Part shown: positions 16,551-26,371 of the stretch, piece by piece
Numbering within the stretch: position 1 is the first letter of the stretch
How the letters are laid out: each line of letters opens with the position of its first letter
NCBI GenBank assembly: GCA_027485915.1
Contig: JAIXQA010000067.1
Span: 1 to 59,935, forward strand
Direction: 5' to 3'
DNA from: Alphaproteobacteria bacterium
Lineage (GTDB): Bacteria; Pseudomonadota; Alphaproteobacteria; Caulobacterales; Aquidulcibacteraceae
DNA: 59,935 nt
The notes under the pieces: generated by a model
What the model was told of the DNA's origin: nothing
Databases searched by the model: none
What the model saw: the letters and a program-made list of their open reading frames with translations, nothing else
Position numbers and translations under genes: made by a program

Positions 16551-17399
16551 TTAGCCGCGGGTTTCGCGCCGTGCCAAAAATGCCAGACGCTCAAACAAGG
16601 CGACATCCTGCTCGTTCTTCAAAAGCGCGCCGTGCAAGGGCGGGATCAGCTTCGACGGATCCTTTTGCTTGATCGCATCGAGATCAATGTCATCGGTCAC
16701 CAAAAGCTTGAGCCAATCCAGCAATTCTGAAGTCGATGGCTTCTTCTTCAAGCCAGGCACCTTGCGCATGTCATAGAAACTCGCCAGTGCATTTGAAATC
16801 AGGCGCTTTTTGATGCCCGGAAAGTGAACATCCACGATCGACTGCATGGTGTCTTCATCTGGGAACTTAATGTAATGGAAGAAGCAACGGCGCAGGAAAG
16901 CGTCTGGCAATTCCTTTTCATTGTTCGACGTGATGATCACGATTGGGCGTTCAACCGCTTTGATGGTTTCGCCGGTCTCATAGACGTGGAATTCCATCCG
17001 ATCCAATTCTTGCAAAAGGTCGTTTGGAAACTCAATGTCTGCCTTATCGATTTCGTCGATCAGCAAAACGCACCGGCCCTTATGTTCAAAGGCTTCCCAC
17101 ATCTTGCCCTTTTTGATGTAGTTTTTGACGTCCTTCACGCGCTCGTCGCCCAATTGGCTGTCGCGCAGGCGGGTCACGGCGTCATATTCATAGAGACCCT
17201 GAACAGCCTTTGTGGTCGATTTAATGTGCCACTCCAGCAAAGGCAGGCCCAAAGCCTTAGCCACTTCGATGGCCAATACCGTCTTGCCGGTTCCGGGCTC
17301 CCCCTTAATCAGCAAAGGGCGCTCCAATTTGATGGCCGCATTAACTGCGACTTTCAAATCATCCGTCGCCACATAATTTTTTGAGCCCTCAAACCGCAT
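16551..17399 (-). CDS. MoxR-family AAA+ ATPase
   Basis: A 282-residue AAA+ protein with Walker A GEPGTGKT, Walker B CVLLIDEID, sensor 1 in IITSNNEKELPDAFLRRC (also holding the arginine finger region) and the MoxR-type insertions. It is thought to remodel or activate protein complexes together with a VWA partner. The ATG at 17399 has AGGAG eight bases upstream; the GTG at 17408 overlaps that site and is rejected. The likely partner is the VWA protein at 12579-13757, now separated from it by the sulfur module. Confidence 0.9.
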   Translation of the reverse strand: MRFEGSKNYVATDDLKVAVNAAIKLERPLLIKGEPGTGKTVLAIEVAKALGLPLLEWHIKSTTKAVQGLYEYDAVTRLRDSQLGDERVKDVKNYIKKGKMWEAFEHKGRCVLLIDEIDKADIEFPNDLLQELDRMEFHVYETGETIKAVERPIVIITSNNEKELPDAFLRRCFFHYIKFPDEDTMQSIVDVHFPGIKKRLISNALASFYDMRKVPGLKKKPSTSELLDWLKLLVTDDIDLDAIKQKDPSKLIPPLHGALLKNEQDVALFERLAFLARRETRG

Positions 17400-17600
17400 C
17401 CCTAGCACTCCTGATCATCTTGTTTTTGTCAGCTTGGCGACAGGCTAACAGGCATGGGGTGGTTGGAGCAAGTGCTGTTTGCCGAGGGCTCATGAAGTTA
17501 GATGTGCCTGTTTTTTGGGCAAGCCTGCGCAAGACGCACTCAGTCCGCTTGACAGAAGACGCGCTCGCCCGTGGAGTGCGGTCGCACAAGGGGAAACATC

Positions 17601-19118
17601 ATGGCGCGCGCGCCTGAGAAAGTAAGTGATATGGCTGCGCCACCGCGTCCGGGCCAAGAGGGGCCGTTTGAGGGTTATCATTTAGGCGCTGCCTATGATG
17701 AAATGTTCGACGCCAAAGGCGATCCCCGTCCGGGTTGGGCTGGTCTTTATAATCGCCTGAGCCAAGCAACTCCGCAAAGCTTGCGAGACCTGCAAGCCAA
17801 TATCGACCGCACCTTTATGGCCCAAGGCGTGACTTTCACGGTCTATGGCCACGAAGATTCGACCGAAAGGATTATCCCAACAGATATTTTGCCGCGGATC
17901 ATTCCTGCGGCGGAATGGGACAAGCTTGAGCGCGGCTTTAAGCAACGCCTAGAGGCGCTCAATCTATTTCTCGCCGATATTTATGGTGATCAAGCCATCA
18001 TTAATAATGGTTATGTGCCACGAGACTTGATTCTGGGCTCGACCAACTATCGCCGCGAGATGTTAGGCGTTGAAGTGCCCCATGGTGCTTATGTCAATAT
18101 TTGCGGCACAGATGTTATTCGGCGAGAAGATGGTGCCTATGTAGTGCTGGAAGATAATCTTCGAGTCCCGTCCGGTGTCTCCTACATGCTGTCTAACCGC
18201 GATGCGGTTAAGCGTGCCTTCCCTGATCTTTACCGTGCAGCGCGGGTCCGGCCCGTTGAATCCTACCCCGACGACCTCTTAGCTATGCTCAAGAGTTTGG
18301 CGAGTGAATATCAGCCCGACCCAACCGTCGTCGTGCTTACGCCCGGCGTCTTCAACTCAGCCTACTTCGAACACGCCTTCTTGGCGCGCCTTATGGGAAC
18401 GCCTTTAGTGGAAGGGCGCGACTTAGCCATCCATGACAATGTGGTTTACATGCGCACGACTTCGGGTTTGAAGCGGGTGGACGTGATTTATCGCCGAGTT
18501 GACGATGCGTTTGTCGATCCCTTGGCGTTTCGCCCAGATTCAACCCTTGGCGTGGCCGGCCTCATGAATGCCTATCGCGCAGGAAATGTGGTAATTGCCA
18601 ATGCGCCAGGCGCTGGTGTCGCCGATGACAAAGCGGTTTATGCCTATACACCGCAAATCATCAAACATTATCTCGATCAAGACCCGATCATTGATATCGT
18701 TGAGACTTTTTTGTGTCGTGAAAAAAGCCAAATGTCGCATGTTTTGGCCAATCTCGACAAACTGGTTGTCAAAGCTGTCGGCGAAAGTGGTGGCTATGGC
18801 ATGCTGATCGGGCCCCACGCCACCAAAGCGCAAATCGAAGAGTTTGCGGCTAAGATTAAAGCAGACCCAGATAATTATATCGCCCAGCCGACTATTTCTC
18901 TTTCGACGGCACCAACTTACATCGATGGCGCGGTCGAAACCCGGCACGTCGATCTTCGTCCCTTTATTCTATGTGGGGCCAAAATGACCTTGACGCCCGG
19001 CGCTTTGACACGCGTGGCGCTTCGCAAGGGCTCTTTGGTGGTAAATTCCAGCCAGGGTGGTGGCTCCAAGGACACCTGGGTTCTTTCAGGTCCAAGCGAT
19101 GGGCGGGCACGGTCATGA
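17601..19118 (+). CDS. Circularly permuted ATP-grasp protein (type 2)
   Basis: A 505-residue protein of the circularly permuted ATP-grasp family (DUF404/DUF407 region). Recognisable stretches are [36 protein letters not shown] and the C-terminal [16 protein letters not shown], all typical of the family. ATP-grasp enzymes join a carboxylate to an amine or thiol, so peptide-like bond formation is expected. The product is unknown. GGGGA precedes the ATG at 17601. It overlaps the alpha-E gene by four bases (ATGA) and starts a tightly coupled three-gene operon. Confidence 0.9.
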   Translation: MARAPEKVSDMAAPPRPGQEGPFEGYHLGAAYDEMFDAKGDPRPGWAGLYNRLSQATPQSLRDLQANIDRTFMAQGVTFTVYGHEDSTERIIPTDILPRIIPAAEWDKLERGFKQRLEALNLFLADIYGDQAIINNGYVPRDLILGSTNYRREMLGVEVPHGAYVNICGTDVIRREDGAYVVLEDNLRVPSGVSYMLSNRDAVKRAFPDLYRAARVRPVESYPDDLLAMLKSLASEYQPDPTVVVLTPGVFNSAYFEHAFLARLMGTPLVEGRDLAIHDNVVYMRTTSGLKRVDVIYRRVDDAFVDPLAFRPDSTLGVAGLMNAYRAGNVVIANAPGAGVADDKAVYAYTPQIIKHYLDQDPIIDIVETFLCREKSQMSHVLANLDKLVVKAVGESGGYGMLIGPHATKAQIEEFAAKIKADPDNYIAQPTISLSTAPTYIDGAVETRHVDLRPFILCGAKMTLTPGALTRVALRKGSLVVNSSQGGGSKDTWVLSGPSDGRARS

Positions 19119-20080
19119 TGTTATCGCGGGTTGCCGATAGTTTTTACTGGATTGGCCGCTATACCGAACGGGCAGAGCATGCTTGCCGCGTATTGCAGAT
19201 TACGTTGACTGCTGGACTAGAGGCCGGTGCGGAAGAGGCTGAAATGACCACCGAGCGCGCGATGCGGGCTTTAGGCGCAGCCCCCATGGCCGCTCGCATG
19301 GATGCGTTGGAAGAAGCCAGACTTTTGACGTTCGGCGGCAAGGGCGAGATCTCATCCATCCATACTGCGGTGTTCGCCGCCCGGGAAAATGCCCGGCAAG
19401 TTCGGGATCAAATCACCACCGAAATGTGGGAGCGACTAAACCGTCTGTATTTCCGTGTACGCGAAACTGCATCTAAGCGGAACTTCAGCCAGATCGCCGC
19501 AGGTTTCTTTGAGGAGACCATCAATGATCTACACGCCTTTAAAGGTATCGTCTCTGGCACGATGAGCCACGGCGAAGGCTTTCACTTCTTGTCCATGGGC
19601 CGTGCAATAGAACGGGCACAGTTAATCGTGCGCCTGCTCGACTTACATTTTGGCGAGAAGCAAGCCGCTATCGGCGATTTTGGCTGGGTTCAATTGTTGC
19701 GCATGTGCTGCGGCCTCGAGCCCTATTTGAGGGTGAAGACGGCAACGTTCCGGCGGGATCAAATCGCCGACTTTTTAGTGCTTGACCCATATTTCCCAAG
19801 GTCGCTTCGCTTTTGTGCGAATACGATTGCAGAACATATCGATGCGGTTGGGGTTTTAGCTGATGAGCGTGCACGTGAAACTTGTACCCGCCTCTCAGGC
19901 CGTTTGGCGGCACGATTGAATTTTGCCGTGCTAGACGAAGTAACGGGAAAGAGCGGACAGGCCTTTATCGCCCAAGTGGCCGACGATTGTATCGCCATTT
20001 CAGATGCCGTTCATGCGGCTTTTATCAGCTATTCCTTGGCCGATCGGCTCCCTGGAACCAGCACTTTGGGAGTGCGGTGA
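19115..20080 (+). CDS. Alpha-E domain protein (DUF403)
   Basis: This 321-residue, mostly helical protein starts with the family signature [21 protein letters not shown]. The internal [20 protein letters not shown] is also characteristic. Alpha-E proteins nearly always accompany the circularly permuted ATP-grasp protein and a transglutaminase and may form one complex with them; biochemical function is not established. The start overlaps the preceding stop (ATGA), and its own stop overlaps the next start by one base, which points to translational coupling. Confidence 0.92.
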   Translation: MMLSRVADSFYWIGRYTERAEHACRVLQITLTAGLEAGAEEAEMTTERAMRALGAAPMAARMDALEEARLLTFGGKGEISSIHTAVFAARENARQVRDQITTEMWERLNRLYFRVRETASKRNFSQIAAGFFEETINDLHAFKGIVSGTMSHGEGFHFLSMGRAIERAQLIVRLLDLHFGEKQAAIGDFGWVQLLRMCCGLEPYLRVKTATFRRDQIADFLVLDPYFPRSLRFCANTIAEHIDAVGVLADERARETCTRLSGRLAARLNFAVLDEVTGKSGQAFIAQVADDCIAISDAVHAAFISYSLADRLPGTSTLGVR

Positions 20081-21078
20081 TGCGCCTCGAGATTACGCAC
20101 GAGACCCGGTATACTTATTCCGCGCCAGTCCGCGAAAGCGTCATGGAACTCTGGCTACAGCCATTGACCTTACCTATGCAACGGTTAGTCGGTTTCGATA
20201 TTGTGACAGAACCGCGCGCCAAAATGATGACTTACCGCGATTGGCTCGGGAATATCGTCTATCATTTCGACGTACCGGCTAAGCATACCGAACTGGTGAT
20301 CCGATCCCGCGCGATGGTTGAAACCTATGAGCGCACCGAGCCCCTGCCTGTGAAGGTAGATCCGGGTGCTTGGGCGCATTTGCGCAGCGACGAGGTCCGT
20401 AGTCGCTACTATGATATGATGCGTCCATCGACTTTTGTTGATGGCTCTGGGCACCTAGAAACCTTTATGCGCGAGCGCGACCTCTTGGCTTTACCGCCAG
20501 ATCCTCTGACGGGGCTGAGAATCTTGAATAAAGAGATTTATGGTGCCTTCGACTATGTGCCCGGCTTTACTGCCGCCGATAGCCCGATCGATGCAGCCCT
20601 CGAGCACCGTAAAGGTGTGTGCCAAGACTTTGCACATATCATGTTGGCGGTTGCGCGACATTGGGGGATCCCGTCACGTTACGTGTCTGGATATCTTGCA
20701 AGAACCGAACAGGACACCCAAATACGCTCCGTGCCGGATGCTTCCCATGCTTGGGTTGAATGCTATCTTCCCGAGCAAGGCTGGGTCGGGTTTGATCCAA
20801 CCAATGACATGCTGGCTAACGAGCGCCACGTCGTCGTGGCCTATGGCAGAGATTATGCTGATGTGCCGCCGACCCGCGGCGTTTTAAAGGGCGACGCAGA
20901 CAGTTTATTGGAAGTTGATGTCCATGTTCGGCAGGCTGAGCGGCTTTCCTTAGACAGTGATTTCCTCAAAGTCGTACGTTCGCCACGCACCCGCCCCGAC
21001 CAACTTCTTGCGGCAACTAAGCCTCAAAGGTCTGTTGCACTTGAAATGCAGCATCAAATGGAACAGCAACAGCAATAA
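20080..21078 (+). CDS. Transglutaminase-like cysteine protease-fold protein
   Basis: A 332-residue protein with an N-terminal beta-sandwich (starting [17 protein letters not shown]). A transglutaminase core follows: Cys in KGVCQDFAHIMLAVAR, His in DASHAWVECYLP and Asp in WVGFDPTND, the complete triad. Its family either cleaves or forms isopeptide/peptide bonds. With the ATP-grasp and alpha-E proteins it suggests a make-and-trim system for a peptide-like product (inference). No signal peptide is seen, so it should be cytoplasmic. The C-terminus is glutamine-rich (QHQMEQQQQ). Confidence 0.92.
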   Translation: MRLEITHETRYTYSAPVRESVMELWLQPLTLPMQRLVGFDIVTEPRAKMMTYRDWLGNIVYHFDVPAKHTELVIRSRAMVETYERTEPLPVKVDPGAWAHLRSDEVRSRYYDMMRPSTFVDGSGHLETFMRERDLLALPPDPLTGLRILNKEIYGAFDYVPGFTAADSPIDAALEHRKGVCQDFAHIMLAVARHWGIPSRYVSGYLARTEQDTQIRSVPDASHAWVECYLPEQGWVGFDPTNDMLANERHVVVAYGRDYADVPPTRGVLKGDADSLLEVDVHVRQAERLSLDSDFLKVVRSPRTRPDQLLAATKPQRSVALEMQHQMEQQQQ

Positions 21079-21581
21079 ATTTGCAGTGGCCAGTTTCGAT
21101 GCCCCAATTCCAACATTTAATTGGCATGATAAGTGCCAAAATAGGCTTTGAATTCAAGATGGCCGCACATTCAATACTCGCCTGAGGTGAAAACCATGAA
21201 TTCGCTGAATTAGCGCAGTCAAAACTGTGATCCCGAAAGCGCGCGTGCCGGCAAGATTTTATTCCACTACAATCAATATGATAAAATTGAAGATTAGTCA
21301 GAAAGCTGCCTAGTCGATGCGACACTTTCCCCACTCATGTTACCAAAAGTTATATCATTTCTGAATGGAAAATGAACAAGGGGAACAGACATGATTCCCC
21401 AGATAATTGAATCCGCATTGAACCGATCGATTACTTAAATCAAATAATAACAGAGAATGAAGTGCGAGAAAATTATCATTTGCTGTGGTTCTCCTCTGGT
21501 AACAGATGCAAATTAGGACTTCTCAGTGGCGCGACGCAATGTAAAAGCTAAAATCGAATTTTAGGGGTGGAGGATTTTTGT
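21079..21581. other. AT-rich intergenic region upstream of the TetR gene
   Basis: No supported gene. A small dyad TTGGCA-N7-TGCCAA (21121-21139) lies 42 bases after the transglutaminase stop but has no T-run, so it is at best a weak terminator or operator. The rest is clearly lower in GC than its neighbours and probably holds the TetR promoter. I see no convincing promoter pair. Confidence 0.6.
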
Positions 21582-22217
21582 ATGCCACAAGGTAAGTTGA
21601 GTACTCGACCGGCGGTCGCCGCTCAGGATCGCGCTGAGCGAATTCTTATCGAGGCAACACGATTATTCACTGAAAATGGTTATGCAGGCACCCGAATGTC
21701 TGACATTGCCTCGGCCATTGGCGTAACGAAGCCTATCGTCTATCGTTACTTTGACTCAAAGCAGGTACTGTTTGAAGCTTTGGTGCGGCGCGTCCTTGCC
21801 GACCAAATCGAAGGCGCATGCCGTCTAATTGACGAACACCGTGGCCCGACAAAGCCTCTCTTGAACCAATTAGTCCGGGATGCCCGAGTTGCTTTAAGTG
21901 CGCCTGGTGCCCTGGCTCCTTGGCGCATTGCTGTCGGTGAGGCAGATCGCTTTCCAGATCTGGCAGCATTTTTGCGCCACGGCTTCATCGATCCGGTTGA
22001 GGCTTCAATCAAAAATTTGTTTGAGCGCTCGCTGGCTGCCAATGAAACCCATGGGGCCAATGCAGCCACCCTGACCCGCTTGTTTTGCGCGCCTGTCGCT
22101 GCGGTAGCCATGATGATGGCAACATTTGGTGAAGCCGAAGAAGCCCAGTTTGACGTGGATGCCTTCTTGGCAGCGCATATTGAAGGCTTTTGGCGTGGCT
22201 GGGCGGTTAAGCCATAG
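21582..22217 (+). CDS. TetR/AcrR family transcriptional regulator
   Basis: A 211-residue regulator. The N-terminal HTH is clear: RILIEATRLFTENGYAGTRM, then SDIASAIGVTKPIVYRYF and DSKQVLFEALV. The C-terminal ligand domain is divergent, so the effector cannot be predicted. GGAGG lies eight bases before the ATG at 21582; a GTG at 21567 would overlap that site. The long AT-rich region upstream may contain its own operator. No efflux or metabolic target gene is adjacent on the same strand. Confidence 0.9.
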   Translation: MPQGKLSTRPAVAAQDRAERILIEATRLFTENGYAGTRMSDIASAIGVTKPIVYRYFDSKQVLFEALVRRVLADQIEGACRLIDEHRGPTKPLLNQLVRDARVALSAPGALAPWRIAVGEADRFPDLAAFLRHGFIDPVEASIKNLFERSLAANETHGANAATLTRLFCAPVAAVAMMMATFGEAEEAQFDVDAFLAAHIEGFWRGWAVKP

Positions 22218-22220
22218 AGC

Positions 22221-22985
22221 TTAACGGCCCAAGCGGCGCTCCCAATGCTTGGCGAGCCGTAAATAGCGATAGAATGCGTAGTTCATGGCGGTCATGAAGC
22301 CATAAAGCCCACGCACAAAATGTCGTCGCGTAATATATGCCTTCAAAAAGGCCAGCGGGAATTCGGCAACTAAGCGCACCGCGCCGATTTTGCGACCTTT
22401 CCGATCCAAATCATCCGCCTGCATATCGGCATAGGCGTTCAGCTTGATCAATTCGTGGCCCAATGAGCGAATGGATCGATGTTCAATGACGCCGGCAAGT
22501 CGCTTGATCGGCGTGCCTTTGACCATGTCTACCCGGTCATGGACCGGTGAGGCGGAATAACGCCCGACCTTTTTGTGGTAGAATCGTACAGGGCTCAAAC
22601 GAAAAGCCCAAGGATGGGGGCGAGGCTCGCCGGGGAACATCTCAACAATGTCGGTTTCATAGCCGCAGGGTTCAGGATCGGTTTGGCTGAGTACGGCACG
22701 GATGGCGGCTGCCAACTCAAGCGTTACAACCTCATCAGCATCGATATTGAGCATCCAGTCGTGTCGGCATTGATCTTCACCGAATTGCTTTTGCAAACCA
22801 TAACCGGGCCACGGATTGAGGATGACTCGTGCCCCCAAGCGTTCAGCTAAGTCTTGCGTGCCGTCGGTCGAGCCAGAATCAATTACCACGATGTCGTCTG
22901 AAAGGCCGCGGACAGACTCAAGTGTCGGCCCAAGGCGATCCACCTCATTTTTGGCGATGATAAAGATCGACAGGGGCGTTAACAT
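22221..22985 (-). CDS. Family 2 glycosyltransferase (LPS core type, WaaE/KdtX-like)
   Basis: A 254-residue GT-A fold enzyme: LSIFIIAKNEVDRLGPTL at the N-terminus, DIVVIDSGSTDGTQDLAE, and a metal-binding acidic motif in NIDADEVV. It resembles the WaaE/KdtX group that adds glucose to the inner core of lipopolysaccharide, but members of this group vary in donor. The C-terminal basic, aromatic helices (RRHFVRGLYGFMTAMNYAFYRYL) suggest peripheral membrane binding. It ends three bases from the convergent TetR gene. Confidence 0.88.
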   Translation of the reverse strand: MLTPLSIFIIAKNEVDRLGPTLESVRGLSDDIVVIDSGSTDGTQDLAERLGARVILNPWPGYGLQKQFGEDQCRHDWMLNIDADEVVTLELAAAIRAVLSQTDPEPCGYETDIVEMFPGEPRPHPWAFRLSPVRFYHKKVGRYSASPVHDRVDMVKGTPIKRLAGVIEHRSIRSLGHELIKLNAYADMQADDLDRKGRKIGAVRLVAEFPLAFLKAYITRRHFVRGLYGFMTAMNYAFYRYLRLAKHWERRLGR

Positions 22986-23131
22986 TGCGCGAATCCTTTT
23001 GGGCAGCGCTTTCCCTAGCAGAGGCCCAGCATATGCGTCGAGATGGATGGCTATAAGGAACTAATCGAGCACCAATCACAAACTGATACCCGGCCCTCGC
23101 TTCATGGAGCCTATCGCCCTACATAGAGAGT

Positions 23132-24478
23132 ATGAGCGAAGATCGTGAGCGCAATCGACTAAGTGGCCGGCTGAGCCGGGTTGCCCGAGTTGGGGTGAAT
23201 ATGGGTGCGGCTGCAGCGACCTTTGGTGCTCAGAGATTGGTGGGCGGAAGTGATGCCGATAAGACGATTGCCATCGCACTGCGCCAAGCGCTTGGCAAAA
23301 CACGTGGTCCGCTGATGAAAGTGGCACAAATTCTAGCCACGATCCCTGACTTCTTGCCACCCGAATATGCGGAAGAATTAGCAGCCCTCCAGTCCAATGC
23401 ACCCTCTATGGGCTGGCCATTTGTGAAGCGGCGGATGCGCGCCGAATTAGGCCCCGATTGGGAGAGCCGCTTTGTCAGCTTTGAACGTGAAGCAGCCCAT
23501 GCGGCTTCGCTAGGCCAAGTCCATCGCGCGACCCTTCATGATGGGCGATTAGTCGCCTGCAAGCTGCAATATCCCGAAATGGCCAGCGCGGTCGAATCTG
23601 ATGTCGCACAGCTCAAATCCTTACTCAGCCTATTTCGAACATTTGAGAAATCCCTTGACCCCAGCGAGGCGGTTGAGGAAGTCACGGACCGCTTGCGCGA
23701 AGAGCTAGATTACACGCGCGAACGCCAGCACATGCGACTCTATGGCGATCTTTTGGGCTCACAACCCGATATTTCCTGCCCGGAACCCATTGATGAATTA
23801 TCGACTGGTCGACTTCTGACCATGACTTGGCTCGACGGTGCGCCACTCCTGACATTCAAAGACTCGCCGCAAGAAGAGCGTGACCGCATTGCGACGCTCT
23901 TGTTTAAGGCTTGGTGGATTCCCATGATGGCAACCGGCGTGATCCATGGCGATCCGCATTTGGGCAATTACTCGCTAACGCCAAGTGCCAATCGGCTTAA
24001 TCTCCTCGACTTTGGATGTGTGCGCATCTTTCCGCCTAGGTTTGTTGCTGGGGTGGTACAGTTATATTTATCTCTTGAACGTGATGATTTTGAGGGCACC
24101 ATGGCCGCCTATGAGATTTGGGGCTTTAAAGGGCTCACCCGCAAATTGGCCGAGGTCTTGAACCTTTGGGCACGCTTCATCTACGCCCCCCTACTCGACA
24201 ATCGCATCCGCACCGTGGCGGATGGCATAGCGCCAGGTGACTATGGGCGAAAAGAAGCGTTTGAAGTGCGCAACTTGTTGAAAGAGCATGGCCCCGTCAC
24301 CATCCCGCGGGAATTTGTGTTCATGGATCGCGCGGCGATAGGCCTCGGTGCTGCGTATTTGCATTTAGGTGCCAAGCTCAATTTCTACGAGCTATTCCAA
24401 AACTCTATTGCAGGCTTTGATGAAGCAGCGCTGGGAAAGCGGCAAGACCAAGCATTAGAGCGCGTCGGCCTGCGCTGA
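23132..24478 (+). CDS. ABC1/UbiB atypical kinase family protein
   Basis: A 448-residue ABC1 (AarF/UbiB) family protein. Visible motifs are KVAQ (the KxGQ position, with Ala replacing Gly), the ATP-site lysine in VACKLQYP, the catalytic-loop VIHGDPHLGNY and the metal site LLDFGCVR. The family supports ubiquinone or lipid-related metabolism through ATPase or kinase activity. This soluble subgroup lacks the two C-terminal membrane helices of UbiB. It is monocistronic or heads the short run with the following hydrolase, 67 bases away. Confidence 0.88.
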   Translation: MSEDRERNRLSGRLSRVARVGVNMGAAAATFGAQRLVGGSDADKTIAIALRQALGKTRGPLMKVAQILATIPDFLPPEYAEELAALQSNAPSMGWPFVKRRMRAELGPDWESRFVSFEREAAHAASLGQVHRATLHDGRLVACKLQYPEMASAVESDVAQLKSLLSLFRTFEKSLDPSEAVEEVTDRLREELDYTRERQHMRLYGDLLGSQPDISCPEPIDELSTGRLLTMTWLDGAPLLTFKDSPQEERDRIATLLFKAWWIPMMATGVIHGDPHLGNYSLTPSANRLNLLDFGCVRIFPPRFVAGVVQLYLSLERDDFEGTMAAYEIWGFKGLTRKLAEVLNLWARFIYAPLLDNRIRTVADGIAPGDYGRKEAFEVRNLLKEHGPVTIPREFVFMDRAAIGLGAAYLHLGAKLNFYELFQNSIAGFDEAALGKRQDQALERVGLR

Positions 24479-24545
24479 AATCTTGTCTTGCCTTGACGCT
24501 AGGTCATGACTTGCTCAAGGCCTCGCCTTAGGCCAAGTCGAGTGT

Positions 24546-25550
24546 ATGACAAAGGCCAGCCCGCAGAATCTTGTTCGTTCCGAATTATCGTCCGTACCGG
24601 AAGTTGCCGAAGGCAGCCGCGATCAAGGCCCGCTCGAGGCCTATGGCGGTCAACGCCCAGCCTATCCAGCTTGGGCACTGGACGCGATTGCACACACGCC
24701 TGAAGTCCAGCATTTCCATGTTGAGGGGGCGAAGCTGGAGCTTTTAATATGGGGCACTATCGGCCAGCCTGGTGTGTTGCTGCTGCATGGCAATGGTGCC
24801 CACGCTGGCTGGTGGAGCTTTATTGCCCCGTTTCTGGCCAAGTCTGGCTATCGTGTCGCTGCGCTCTCTTTTTCGGGCATGGGTGGGTCAGACTGGCGTG
24901 AAACTTACACAATGGATTTATTTGCCGACGAGGTATTGGGCGCGTGTGAAGAGGCAAGCCTTTCTGCGAGTGGCCACCCTCCAGTCATCGTCGCCCACTC
25001 GTTTGGCGGCGTTCCGGCCATCTATACCGCCCTCAAGGCGGCCGATCGCGTCGGTGGGCTTATCCTGCTAGACAGCCCAATCGAGCCGCCTGGAGAAGAG
25101 TGGAAAGGTCCACCCAAGCGTACCGCTCCCAATCGGGTCTACGCTACACTCAATGACGGCTTGGCACGTTTCCGACTTGCCCCACCACAACCCTGCGAAA
25201 ACCACTGGGCACTAGACTATATTGCACGGGGGTCACTCAAGCAGGTCGAGGGTGGCTGGACCTGGCAATTCGACCCGTTCCTATGGAACAGCTTCGCGCC
25301 CATGATCATGTCTGAGCGCGCCAGCCGCCTCAAGGTTCCAACCATTGTCATGCGGGGTGGTAACTCATTTTTGATGGAAGACCGCATCTTCACTTATATG
25401 AAGACAATTTTCCCAGTGGGAACCGGCTTTGTGACCATTCCAGAGGCACAACATCACCTGCTATTAGACCAGCCACTGGCCACCATTGCCGCATTGGAGT
25501 CCAGTTTGGCTGGCATCTCTATCTTGCCTAAGACCCCGGTGCGCGGCTAA
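24546..25550 (+). CDS. Alpha/beta hydrolase
   Basis: A 334-residue alpha/beta-hydrolase fold protein: oxyanion region LLLHGNGAHAGWW, nucleophile elbow VAHSFGGVP (Ser) and a C-terminal His in PEAQHHLLLDQP. An N-terminal extension of about 55 residues precedes the fold (with a YGGQRPAYPAWALDAI stretch). No signal peptide is seen. Substrate unknown; an esterase or lipase-like activity is the general expectation. It is 22 bases before the oxidase subunit gene. Confidence 0.85.
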   Translation: MTKASPQNLVRSELSSVPEVAEGSRDQGPLEAYGGQRPAYPAWALDAIAHTPEVQHFHVEGAKLELLIWGTIGQPGVLLLHGNGAHAGWWSFIAPFLAKSGYRVAALSFSGMGGSDWRETYTMDLFADEVLGACEEASLSASGHPPVIVAHSFGGVPAIYTALKAADRVGGLILLDSPIEPPGEEWKGPPKRTAPNRVYATLNDGLARFRLAPPQPCENHWALDYIARGSLKQVEGGWTWQFDPFLWNSFAPMIMSERASRLKVPTIVMRGGNSFLMEDRIFTYMKTIFPVGTGFVTIPEAQHHLLLDQPLATIAALESSLAGISILPKTPVRG

Positions 25551-25572
25551 GAGAGGCTAACGGAGAGTTCAC

Positions 25573-25881
25573 ATGGCAAGCCACGACGATCACTATACCC
25601 ACGGCGAAATGGAAATCGCAGAGCAATCTGCCATGTACCAGTCGTTTTTGGTTGCAACCCAATGGGGTTGCGTGCTGATTTCAGCCATGGTGGCCTGTAT
25701 GGCTTTGATCTGGGGGGCAGATGTGCCTTGGTTACAAGCCGTTCTGGGCTGCGGTGCTTTGTCAGTTGTGGCAGGCCTCGGCATGAAGATGGGCAGTGCT
25801 TTCACAATCACTTCGGTCTTGATTACAATCATCGGATTGATTGCCGGCGGCATCTCGACCGTTGTTGGCATATTCATCTAA
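25573..25881 (+). CDS. aa3-type cytochrome c oxidase subunit IV
   Basis: A 102-residue protein matching the alphaproteobacterial aa3 oxidase subunit IV family. The hallmark is the short N-terminal motif HGEMEIAEQSAMYQSF just before the first hydrophobic helix (about 26-48). Two further hydrophobic segments follow, which is longer than the single-helix family norm of about 50 residues. In Rhodobacter and Paracoccus oxidases this subunit contacts subunits I and III. GGAGAG precedes the ATG. The other oxidase genes are not in this window. Confidence 0.75.
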   Translation: MASHDDHYTHGEMEIAEQSAMYQSFLVATQWGCVLISAMVACMALIWGADVPWLQAVLGCGALSVVAGLGMKMGSAFTITSVLITIIGLIAGGISTVVGIFI

Positions 25882-25962
25882 CGCAGCTTTCAAGACGCAA
25901 GGCCAGTCGCAAAGATGCGCCTAGGGGCACCCCAAAAGCCCCATTCCAATGCAGGTTAAGGA

Positions 25963-25978
25963 CTGGCCTTTTGGCCAG
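25963..25978 (+). terminator. Weak hairpin after the oxidase subunit IV gene
   Basis: CTGGCC-TTTT-GGCCAG is a perfect six-base stem, with outer GGTT and AACC able to extend it. The downstream sequence is AACCGGTTTT, so the U-run is displaced. It may end the hydrolase/oxidase-subunit transcript before zapA. Confidence 0.35.
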
Positions 25979-26017
25979 AACCGGTTTTAAGTCCGACCGA
26001 AGCCATGGAGCCGTGTA

Positions 26018-26371
26018 TTGGCCAAAGTACAGATTGAAATAAATGGACGTCGATATGCAATTGGCTGCGATGAAGGCCAAGAAGAGCATGTTATGCGCTT
26101 GGCGCGCTATTTCGACGAGCATGTAAAGCGTTTGGCGAATTCTGTGGGACAAATCGGCGACCAGCGGCTCTTTCTAATGGGCGCACTAATTGTCGCCGAT
26201 GAAATGCACGATCTGAAGGTTCGTCTCGACAAGGCCGAAGCGGAAATCGCCCGCTTGAGCGACGTGCGGGCGCAGGCTGCCCAAGTTGCGCAAGACCCGT
26301 CGCCAGTCACAGCCCTTGATGGCGCAGCAGGCAGACTCGAGGCCTTGGCGGCGCGGCTAGAGCAGGCTTGA
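26018..26371 (+). CDS. zapA: Cell division protein ZapA (TTG start)
   Basis: A 117-residue ZapA: beta-hairpin KVQIEINGRRYAIGCDEGQE, then helices ending in a predicted coiled coil (ADEMHDLKVRLDKAEAEIAR). ZapA tethers FtsZ filaments in the Z-ring. The start is TTG, supported by GGAG seven bases upstream and by alignment of the first residues with other ZapA proteins. The alanine-rich C-terminal tail is of low complexity. Its 3' end overlaps the convergent helicase gene by 15 bases. Confidence 0.9.
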   Translation: MAKVQIEINGRRYAIGCDEGQEEHVMRLARYFDEHVKRLANSVGQIGDQRLFLMGALIVADEMHDLKVRLDKAEAEIARLSDVRAQAAQVAQDPSPVTALDGAAGRLEALAARLEQA

